A DNA stretch of 64,000 nt. Origin: Rhizobium croatiense (GTDB lineage Bacteria > Pseudomonadota > Alphaproteobacteria > Rhizobiales > Rhizobiaceae). Positions within the stretch are counted from its first letter, which is position 1. Each line of letters opens with the position of its first letter. A program made the translations under genes and the position numbers. The DNA is taken from NCBI RefSeq assembly GCF_019793465.1, contig NZ_JAILYJ010000010.1, forward strand, positions 62,001-126,000, given 5' to 3'. Of the stretch, positions 58,039 through 64,000 are shown in pieces. Below the pieces are notes generated by a model, which searched no databases, was not told the origin of the DNA, and saw nothing but the letters and a program-made list of their open reading frames with translations.

Positions 58039-59031
58039 TCACTTCGGGCAAGAATTGTCCGAGGTGTAATCGTGAACCTTGATGGTCCCCGCGATGATAT
58101 CAGCCTTGGCCTTGTCGACGGCGGCCTGCATTTCCGGCGTGATCAGCGACTTGTTGTTGTCGTCGATCGCGGCGCCAACGCCATCTTCCTTGACGCCCAG
58201 CGCCTGAACGCCGCCGGTGAACTTGTCGTTCTTGGTGTCGGTATAGGCGTTGTAGACGGCGAGGTCGACGCGCTTGACCATCGAGGTCAGCACCGAGCCC
58301 GGATGCAGATGGTTCTGGTTGGAGTCGACGCCGATCGACAGCTTCTTGTTGTCGGCGGCAGTCTGCAGAACGCCGAGGCCGGTGGCGCCGGCTGCCGCGT
58401 AAATGACGTCGGCGCCCTGGTCGATCTGGTTCTTGGTGAGCTCGCCGCCGCGAACCGGGTCATTCCAGGCCGCGCCGGTGGTGCCGGTCATGTTCTGGAA
58501 AACCTGGATATCGGCCTTGGCGGCGCGGGCGCCCTGCTCATAGCCGCATTCGAATTTGCGGATCAGCGGAATGTCCATGCCGCCGACGAAACCGACCTTG
58601 CCGGTCTTGGAGGCCATGCCGGCGAGAATGCCGACGAGATAGGAGCCTTCTTCTTCCTTGTAGACGACCGAGCGGACATTCGGCTTGTCGACGACGGAGT
58701 CGACGATGATGAACTTGGTGTCGGGGAACTCGGCTGCGACCTTCTCAATGGCCGAAGTCCAGGCGAAGGAAACGGCGACCACGGGGTTGAAGCCACGGCT
58801 TGCGAAGTTGCGGATGGCCTGTTCGCCCTGGGTGTCGCCGGTCGGCTCGAAGTCGCGATAGGCAATGCCGGTCTCGGCCTTGAACTTCTCGGCGCCGTTA
58901 TAGGCCGCTTCGTTGAAAGACTTATCGAACTTCCCGCCAGTGCCGTAAACCAGCGCCGGCTTGACATCGGCGGCAAGCGCCGTCGTCGACATGGCAGCCA
59001 CGGCAAGAAGAGTGAGAAGGGATTTTTTCAT
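58039..59031 (-). CDS. BMP-family nucleoside-binding ABC protein
   Basis: From MKKSLLTLLAVAAMSTTALA at 59031 the 330-residue product has a signal peptide and a BMP/PnrA-like domain: LVYGTGGKFDKSFNEAAYNG, IRNFASRGFNPVVAVSF, GFVGGMDIPLIRKFECGYEQ and ADVIYAAAGATGLGVL. BMP proteins bind purine nucleosides. There is no lipobox, so it is soluble in the periplasm. It is the first gene of the importer operon. Confidence 0.93.
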   Translation of the reverse strand: MKKSLLTLLAVAAMSTTALAADVKPALVYGTGGKFDKSFNEAAYNGAEKFKAETGIAYRDFEPTGDTQGEQAIRNFASRGFNPVVAVSFAWTSAIEKVAAEFPDTKFIIVDSVVDKPNVRSVVYKEEEGSYLVGILAGMASKTGKVGFVGGMDIPLIRKFECGYEQGARAAKADIQVFQNMTGTTGAAWNDPVRGGELTKNQIDQGADVIYAAAGATGLGVLQTAADNKKLSIGVDSNQNHLHPGSVLTSMVKRVDLAVYNAYTDTKNDKFTGGVQALGVKEDGVGAAIDDNNKSLITPEMQAAVDKAKADIIAGTIKVHDYTSDNSCPK

Positions 59032-59343
59032 GAGTTGCAGCCCTGTTGTTGCTATTTGTTTGGGGTCCTCCCGCAAGCCCTTTGCGGACATGTCTGCGGA
59101 ACCACCGACCTCCCCCCGGAGGCCTGGCTGCGCGCATCCTTGCATGGCTCACGGAAAAATTCACCAGAAATTTTTCAGGCGGTAAAGATTTGCAGCAATT
59201 GCTGAAAATCAGTTCTGCCGGGCGGATTTTTGGACATCTCGCCGACCGGGATGCAGATTTTTTAGCCGATCCGCTGGCCGTTGCTGAAACCGGGGACGGG
59301 CAAATGCACCCGGTCTTTTGCCGGATCGCACCGGCTCAAACAT
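59032..59343. promoter_or_regulatory. Upstream region of the nucleoside importer operon
   Basis: No gene is seen in this 312-bp stretch. It must hold the promoter of the minus-strand importer operon. It includes a run AAATTTTTC/GAAAAATT (59152-59178 area) that forms a short inverted repeat. No known operator is recognised and no dedicated regulator gene lies nearby. Confidence 0.45.
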
Positions 59344-59447
59344 CTAAAGCGCGTCGCATCAAATTTGATTCATGCGACACGCTTTAGCTCTTTGTTTTTA
59401 TGCATGTCGTTGTCCTGGAACCGCTGCACACTTCCGGCGACATGCAT
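59344..59447. repeat. Two-palindrome intergenic element, copy C
   Basis: Palindrome 1 (CTAAAGCGCGTCGCAT...ATGCGACACGCTTTAG, 59344-59387) is followed by CTCTTTGTTTTT and palindrome 2 (ATGCATGTCG...CGACATGCAT, 59400-59447), whose centre GGAACCGCTGCACACTTCC is the family core. Order and orientation are as in copy A. The element ends at the first base of the stop codon of the next gene. Confidence 0.8.
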
Positions 59448-59767
59448 TAAGCCGTGAAGCGACCGGCGATCGGCGGCTTCTTGTAGCCGATCATCCAAAA
59501 AAGCAGCGCGATCACCAGAAAGACGGCAAAGGCCGGCTGGAGCATCAGCCACTGGAAGATGAAGGCGTAGAAACGGGGATGGATATAGTAGGAGAGCGCA
59601 GATTGCAGCGAGATCAGCGTGTCCGGGCTCACATCCTGCCAAGCCTCCGACATCGGCGTCATGACAACGGCGGATGCCGCAACCGACTGGATCGAATCGA
59701 TGGTCCCGGCAATAACGGCCGCCGCAAGCGCGACAAGACTGGCCAGACGCAACAGGAAACGCATCAA
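59447..59767 (-). CDS. Small two-helix membrane protein of unknown function
   Basis: The 106-residue product has an N-terminal hydrophobic segment (LLRLASLVALAAAVIAGTID), a periplasmic stretch with MSEAWQDVSPDTLISLQSAL, and a second long hydrophobic helix (FAVFLVIALLFWMIGYKKPP). I do not recognise a family with confidence. The gene stands alone, with the repeat element directly after its stop. Confidence 0.65.
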   Translation of the reverse strand: MMRFLLRLASLVALAAAVIAGTIDSIQSVAASAVVMTPMSEAWQDVSPDTLISLQSALSYYIHPRFYAFIFQWLMLQPAFAVFLVIALLFWMIGYKKPPIAGRFTA

Positions 59768-59993
59768 CTCCTCCGACGCTTCGATATGCCGGACAATTCC
59801 GGCGGACCCGCGCCATTCTTCACCTTGAGAATTACATAGTCATCGATGAGGTGAAGCACAATGGACGGGCGAAGGCGAGTTTTATCGGAAGAAGTCAAAA
59901 AACTGTTAGATTTCGGTTGATCGGCAAAAATTCATCGGTATATATCGCGCCGTTCCGACGATTTGCTCCTCTCCGGGCGCGAACGCCAAAAAA

Positions 59994-60083
59994 GGACAGG
60001 TGGCCGAGTGGTTTAAGGCGCACGCCTGGAACGCGTGTGTACGTGAAAGCGTACCGTGGGTTCGAATCCCACCCTGTCCGCCA
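59994..60083 (+). tRNA. tRNA-Ser (anticodon GGA)
   Basis: A class II tRNA with acceptor stem GGACAGG/CCTGTCC, discriminator G and encoded CCA. The loop CTGGAAC puts GGA at 60028-60030 (Ser codons UCC/UCU), and the long variable arm GTGTACGTGAAAGCGTAC is typical for serine tRNAs. Confidence 0.95.
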
Positions 60084-60156
60084 TTTTTCGTCGATCTTGC
60101 GTCATAGTGCGGTACTCTGTGCGGCGGTACGCATATACCCCTGCCACAGGTCTACA

Positions 60157-60564
60157 AACGATCGCGCCGTCGGCGCATCGGCAACCCCGCCGCTGCTGGT
60201 CGCCCACAGCCTCGCCTGTCTGCTGGTTGCGCATTGGCAGCAGCTTTCATCGCTTGCCGTTGCCGGCGCTTTTCTCGTGGCGGTCCCGGATCCGCAGTCC
60301 GCTTCATTTCCTGAGGAGGCGGCCGGATTCGGCTATCCGCCATCGCAAGAGATGCGCTTCCCCACTCTGATTGTCGCAAGCGCCAACGATCCTTTCGGCA
60401 CGCTCGACCATGCCCGAGCGCGAGCCGATCTCTGGGGTAGCGGCCTTGTCGAGATCGGTGCTTTCGGTCATATCAACGGGCAAAGCGGCCTTGAGGAGTG
60501 GACGCAGGGGAAGGCTCTGCTGACGGCCTTCTCCGCCGGATTGGCAAAACCTGATCGGGTGTGA
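60157..60564 (+). pseudogene. RBBP9/YdeN-type serine hydrolase, N-terminal part missing
   Basis: The frame carries PPLLVAHSLACLLVAHW (the nucleophile elbow, here HSLA where HSLG is usual), FLVAVPDPQ, FPTLIVASANDPFGTLDHAR (catalytic Asp) and GAFGHINGQSGLEEWTQGKA (catalytic His). The first 60-70 residues of the fold, with the VPG and DW motifs, are absent and there is no start codon in the right place; the frame runs back into tRNA-Ser. It is a gene remnant cut by an event next to the tRNA 3' end. Confidence 0.8.
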
Positions 60565-60698
60565 TCTAGCCGAATAGAGCTCTGCGATGGCCGAGGTTTA
60601 AAACACACGCGATTCCTGAATTTTTACCATGCCGCTTCACCGGGTCTTTGCACGTGGCGCGGTATGCTCTGGAAAATTAAAAACCAGAGGTAAAACAG

Positions 60699-60908
60699 GT
60701 GGAAGAACTTTCGGTGAAGTCGAAGATCATCAAATCCGTCTATTTCAGCCAGGAAGACGGGCGGCTCAGGATTTGCTTCAAGAATGGCGAGGAGCGGCTG
60801 TTCGAGGGCGTTCCCTCTTCGGAAGCCCATGCGATGACGGCGGCGCCGTCTCCCGGCCATTATTACCTCGACCGGATCAGAACCCGGTTTCGCAGGCGGG
60901 CGGCCTGA
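60699..60908 (+). CDS. KTSC-domain protein
   Basis: The 69-residue product fits the KTSC domain: SKIIKSVYFSQEDGRLRICF, NGEERLFEGVPSSEAHAM, and SPGHYYLDRIRTRF. KTSC domains occur alone or beside Lys-tRNA synthetases and nucleases; the function is unknown. Start is GTG at 60699 with AGAGG 8 bp upstream. Confidence 0.75.
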   Translation: MEELSVKSKIIKSVYFSQEDGRLRICFKNGEERLFEGVPSSEAHAMTAAPSPGHYYLDRIRTRFRRRAA

Positions 60909-61220
60909 ACAGTCAAGGAATGCCGCAACCAACCTGCCGGATCGTCTGGGATCGGCACAGATCCGGTGGATATTAGCCGACCGTTCACCATTGATCTCAT
61001 CTTGGTTGGATCGCCCCGACCGGAAGGCGACAACTTGTCGGCGCTGCCGACTTGAAGATCGGCCAGCCGGGAGGCTCGGCGGAGCCGGGCCTCCCCGTCA
61101 ACTCGGTGCGTCGAGATAGCAAATTAGGGCTAATCCTGTGAAAAACCGGAATCGTCGCATCCGGACTCGACAAGGCTTCATTAGCATGATTGCATAAACC
61201 CGTCTAAAGAGGGGGTGACG
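60909..61220. other. Non-coding stretch with a strong hairpin
   Basis: No gene is seen over 312 bp. At 61069-61095 GGGAGGCTCGGC-GGA-GCCGGGCCTCCC gives a 12-bp stem (one G-T pair) with a 3-nt loop and no T-run. It may terminate transcription in a Rho-dependent way or be a leader structure of the next gene, 126 bp further on. Confidence 0.4.
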
Positions 61221-61487
61221 ATGTTCGAGGATCTGCTTGAGATGCAGGAACGCGGTGCACGCGACCGTTCGCTCGGCCGCAGTCTGGCCGACAATCCGAT
61301 GTCGAAACCGGATGTCCTGCCGATCACCGACCTTCAGGAATGGTTTTCGATGTTCGACGCCTGGCGCTTCGGCTGGGCAATCGAGGACGCGATGGCCGGG
61401 CACATCGATATGCCCCGCGACGGCCGCGTCGTACCCCGGAACGGCCGCGCCGTATCCGGGGATGGCCGTACGGCGCGGCGAGCCTAA
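61221..61487 (+). CDS. Small hypothetical protein with C-terminal tandem repeats
   Basis: The 88-residue product begins [20 protein letters not shown] and ends in three tandem seven-residue units of form D/N-G-R-x-x-x-x ([21 protein letters not shown]). No family is recognised. ATG 61221 has AGAGGGGG at 61208-61215. The last 4 bases overlap the convergent pncB stop. Confidence 0.6.
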   Translation: MFEDLLEMQERGARDRSLGRSLADNPMSKPDVLPITDLQEWFSMFDAWRFGWAIEDAMAGHIDMPRDGRVVPRNGRAVSGDGRTARRA

Positions 61488-62788
61488 ACCAGGACGGTCT
61501 GATCGACCCTGTCCTCGGTGCCGAAGAATTTCAGGTAACGTTCGACCTCTGCCGGTTCGCCGGTCGCCTTCTGCGGATTGTCTGAGAGCTTCACCGCCGG
61601 ACGGCCATTGGCATCGCTGACTTTGCAGACGACCGAGATCGGGTTGAGGCCGGAGATTTCGGTCGGGGCGCAGCCGGCAAAATCATTGGTCAGGTTCGTG
61701 CCCCAGCCGAAGCTCATCCGCACCCTGCCTTCGAAATGCCGGTAGGTATCGATGATGGCGTCGACATCGAGGCCGTCGGAGAAGATCAGCAGCTTCTGGC
61801 GCGGATCGCGGCCCATCTTTTTCCACCAGTCGATGATCTTCTCACCGCCTTCGATCGGCGGCGCGCTGTCCGGGCGGAAGCCGGTCCAGTCGGCCACCCA
61901 TTCCGGCGCATCGCGCAGGAAGGCCGCAGTGCCAAAGGCATCCGGCAGGACGATCAGAAGGTTGCCGCCATAGAGCTTGTTCCAGTCGCGCAGGATCTTG
62001 TAGGGCGCGTTGCGCAGCTGCTCGTCGGTTTGCGCCAGGGCAGCGGCCACCATCGGCAGCTCGTGGGCATTGGTGCCGACCGCCTCGAGATCGGAATCCA
62101 TAGCCAGCAATACATTGCTGGTGCCGGTAAAGGCCGGGCCGATGCCTTCCTTCAGTGCCTCGACGCACCAGCGCTGCCAGAGAAAACTGTGGCGGCGGCG
62201 GGTACCGAAATCGGAGATGCGCAAGCCCGGCAGTTCCCTCAGCCGCTCGACCTTCGACCACATCTTCGCCTTGGCGCGGGCATAGAGCACGTCAAGGGTG
62301 AAAGGGCCGAGCGCCTTCATCGCCGAGCGCGACCGCAGCTCGTTGACGATCGCGAGCGCCGGGATCTCCCACATTGTGGTTTCCTTCCAGGCCCCATGAA
62401 AATCCAGCACATATTGGCCGTCCTTCTTCGACAGCTCGTATTCGGGAAGCTGGAAGTTGGAAAGCCAGGCGAGGAATTCCGGCTCGAAAATCTGCGCGCG
62501 GCCGTAGAAGCTGTTACCCGCAAGCCAGATCATCTCCTTTTTGGAGAGACGCAGCGTACGGGCGTGATCCAGCTGTTCACGCAATTCGCCTTCGTCGATC
62601 TCCTCGGCGAGGTGAACGCGTTTGGTCCGGTTGATCAGCGTGAAGGAGGCATTGACGTCTGGATAGAGCTTCCAGATCATCTGCAGCATCAGCAGCTTGT
62701 AGAAGTCGGTATCGATCAGGCTGCGGATGATCGGATCGAGCTTCCAAGCGTGATTGTAGACGCGTCGTGCGATATCGGTCTTGGCCAT
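61484..62788 (-). CDS. pncB: Nicotinate phosphoribosyltransferase
   Basis: PncB makes nicotinate mononucleotide from nicotinate and PRPP in NAD salvage. From [15 protein letters not shown] at 62788 the 434-residue protein has [28 protein letters not shown] and the phospho-His region [10 protein letters not shown], with SDGLDVDAI in the PRPP site. Upstream Met codons to 62845 are not needed. Length is normal for the alphaproteobacterial form. Confidence 0.95.
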   Translation of the reverse strand: MAKTDIARRVYNHAWKLDPIIRSLIDTDFYKLLMLQMIWKLYPDVNASFTLINRTKRVHLAEEIDEGELREQLDHARTLRLSKKEMIWLAGNSFYGRAQIFEPEFLAWLSNFQLPEYELSKKDGQYVLDFHGAWKETTMWEIPALAIVNELRSRSAMKALGPFTLDVLYARAKAKMWSKVERLRELPGLRISDFGTRRRHSFLWQRWCVEALKEGIGPAFTGTSNVLLAMDSDLEAVGTNAHELPMVAAALAQTDEQLRNAPYKILRDWNKLYGGNLLIVLPDAFGTAAFLRDAPEWVADWTGFRPDSAPPIEGGEKIIDWWKKMGRDPRQKLLIFSDGLDVDAIIDTYRHFEGRVRMSFGWGTNLTNDFAGCAPTEISGLNPISVVCKVSDANGRPAVKLSDNPQKATGEPAEVERYLKFFGTEDRVDQTVLV

Positions 62789-62956
62789 GAATTCCTGCCC
62801 CTGTCCAATCCGGTCAGGTGCTGCCAAGTTTGCAGGCCGGCGCACGAAACCGGCTCGTGCGTCTTCTTATCGAAAAATCGGCGGGAAAAGTCCAGACAAA
62901 ACATAAACATCCCGCCGCGGCATGGCGGCGGGATGGGGAGATCATCTGGAATTGCT

Positions 62957-63283
62957 CTATTGGGCCGGCGCCGCTGGCTGGGCCGGGGCCGGCGCTGTCG
63001 GCACGGCATTGCCGTTCTGCGGCGTCGGGGCAGGTGCTGCGTCCGATTGCTGCTGCTGGAGCTGCTGGCCGGGCTGCTGCGGCGCCACCTCGTTCGCCTC
63101 GCGATTGCCCCAGATCTCGACCGGGATCCAAACGACGAAAGCGAGGATCAGCGCGACGAGCAGCACCGTCAGGATGCGGTATCCCATGCGCCCCTGCTTT
63201 GCCTTGACCGGCGGGATCTGCTCTTCCTTGTGAAGCTTGCCGTCGGATTTTTCCCAGCGTGTTTCCGTCTGATGCGCCATCAT
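62957..63283 (-). CDS. Small single-helix membrane protein with a Gln/Pro/Ala tail
   Basis: The 108-residue product has a polar N terminus (MMAHQTETRWEKSDGKLHKE), one hydrophobic helix (ILTVLLVALILAFVVWIPVE) and a low-complexity tail of Gln, Pro and Ala. I know no family with a stated role. The ATG at 63283 follows AAGGAGA-like sequence. It lies between pncB and the dehydrogenase gene. Confidence 0.65.
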   Translation of the reverse strand: MMAHQTETRWEKSDGKLHKEEQIPPVKAKQGRMGYRILTVLLVALILAFVVWIPVEIWGNREANEVAPQQPGQQLQQQQSDAAPAPTPQNGNAVPTAPAPAQPAAPAQ

Positions 63284-63371
63284 CGTCTCCTTCCGCTGTC
63301 TTGGCGGCCGATCCGGCCGCCAAGAAACTTTTGCAGAGAAAACGGTCAGTCGTCTCGAAGGTTCCGGACGC

Positions 63372-64000
63372 TCAATAGCCAGCGGCGCGGTCGACCACGA
63401 ATTCCAGCGGCTCACCGCGCTCGAAACGGGCGATCTGGGTCTCGACATGGCGGAACAGCGCGTTCTCTTCGGAGACCGCCGCGTCATGCGGGGTGATGAA
63501 GACGTTCTCCAACTCCCATAGCGGGTTATCTGACGCTAAGGGCTCCACCTCGAAAACATCAAGCGAAGCGCCGCCGAGGATGCCGTCCCGGATGGCCGAG
63601 ACGATGTCGGCCTCGACCTGGCTCCGGCCGCGGCCGGCATTGATGAAGACCGGCCGCCCAAGCGCGCCGTCGCGGCGGAGCTTTTTAAATAGCCCGCTAC
63701 CATAAAAGCCCGTGGTGTCAGGTGTCAGCGGCAAGAGACCGACGAGAATGTCGGTCTTCGCGAGGAAGCCGTCCAATTGCCGCGCGTCGAAGGTCTCGAC
63801 GCCATCGATCTCTTTTGGGGTGCGCGACCAGCCGATGACGTTGAAACCCATCACTTTCAGCTTGACGACCGCGTCCTGCCCGAGCACGCCGAGGCCCATG
63901 ACGCCGACCGTCACCTCCGCTGCTTCGGGCGCGATCAATTTGGCCCATTCCCGCCGCCGCTGATGGCTGTCATGGGCGTATTGCCCGCGCAGATGCATCA
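63372..64000 (-). CDS. 2-hydroxyacid dehydrogenase (GhrA-like), 5' part outside window
   Basis: The visible 209 residues are the C-terminal two thirds of a D-2-hydroxyacid dehydrogenase: NAD(P) loop TVGVMGLGVLGQ, GWSRTPKEIDGVE, LLPLTPDTTGFYG, the catalytic Arg in NAGRGRSQVEADI, the Glu in DVFEVEPL and the His in TPHDAAV. It resembles glyoxylate/hydroxypyruvate reductase A. The frame is open at the right window edge. Confidence 0.87.
   Translation of the reverse strand, partial: MHLRGQYAHDSHQRRREWAKLIAPEAAEVTVGVMGLGVLGQDAVVKLKVMGFNVIGWSRTPKEIDGVETFDARQLDGFLAKTDILVGLLPLTPDTTGFYGSGLFKKLRRDGALGRPVFINAGRGRSQVEADIVSAIRDGILGGASLDVFEVEPLASDNPLWELENVFITPHDAAVSEENALFRHVETQIARFERGEPLEFVVDRAAGY

Noticed and set aside
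61736..63496. 586-codon plus-strand ORF opposite pncB
   Set aside because: It spans pncB and the next gene on the other strand, both well supported, and has no coherent domain.

Overview
The window is chromosomal-type DNA of a Rhizobium-like alphaproteobacterium, most likely the R. leguminosarum/R. etli group. This is judged from gene content and style, not from a database search. The pointers are an MbfA ferritin/VIT1 gene behind a perfect Irr-type ICE palindrome, a BA14K-family and a DUF982-family protein, a Caulobacter-style cpa/tad pilus locus, a TTAA-N7-TTAA CtrA-type box, and intergenic elements built from two palindromes that resemble rhizobial RIME elements. GC content is high and coding density is high on both strands.

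Layout. 1-13 kb is a run of mostly single genes: a transglutaminase-like peptidase (cut by the window edge), mbfA, a truncated haemoglobin, an EamA exporter, recX, a histone-deacetylase-like amidohydrolase, a HAD hydrolase, a GNAT, an XRE-cupin regulator divergent from tenA, lepA, a ccdA antitoxin remnant, a GFA-family protein, a hexapeptide acetyltransferase with a glutamine amidotransferase, an Rdx-family protein, a BA14K protein and tRNA-Leu(CAG). 13-19.4 kb has small hypotheticals and a GNAT remnant, then a polysaccharide block: a Wzz/GumC-like protein divergent from a secreted GH5 glycosidase, a polytopic polymerase/ligase-like protein and an acyltransferase. 19.6-24.3 kb holds purU, a 979-residue kinase/M23-like/aminotransferase fusion and a small conserved-looking ORF. 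24.3-32.9 kb looks like a peptide/amide uptake module: a P1 (DmpA-type) peptidase, a LysR regulator, an ABC binding protein and two permeases without an ATPase, and an amidase; an NlpC/P60 peptidase and a MarR regulator lie opposite. 33-47.2 kb has an M17 aminopeptidase and the Tad/Flp pilus locus (tadD; tadC, tadB, cpaF, cpaE, cpaD, cpaC, cpaB, cpaA, pilA on the minus strand; a stand-alone CpaC-N domain protein and two TadE/G-like pseudopilins on the plus strand). 47.3-59 kb is nucleoside salvage: deoB-add-upp on plus, and on minus an ABC importer of the BMP type followed by cdd, the purine phosphorylase, deoC and deoA. 59.4-64 kb has a small membrane protein, tRNA-Ser(GGA) followed directly by a decapitated RBBP9/YdeN-type hydrolase, a KTSC protein, a small tandem-repeat protein, pncB, a small membrane protein and a partial 2-hydroxyacid dehydrogenase.

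How it fits together. The BMP importer would bring nucleosides in. Cdd and Add deaminate them, the purine phosphorylase and DeoA split them, and DeoB and DeoC pass the (deoxy)ribose phosphate to central metabolism, while Upp salvages uracil. A strong hairpin with a T-run separates the binding-protein gene from the rest of its operon, which would give excess binding protein. The pilus genes have a CtrA-type box upstream of cpaB, suggesting cell-cycle timing as in Caulobacter.

I found no CRISPR array, prophage, intact transposon or obvious new defence system. The least ordinary items are the three-part fusion enzyme at 20602-23541, the two-palindrome repeats whose arms differ but stay self-complementary around a constant core (one of them supplies the stop codon of the purine phosphorylase gene), the hydrolase remnant fused to the 3' end of tRNA-Ser, and the ABC operon lacking an ATPase next to amide-cleaving enzymes.
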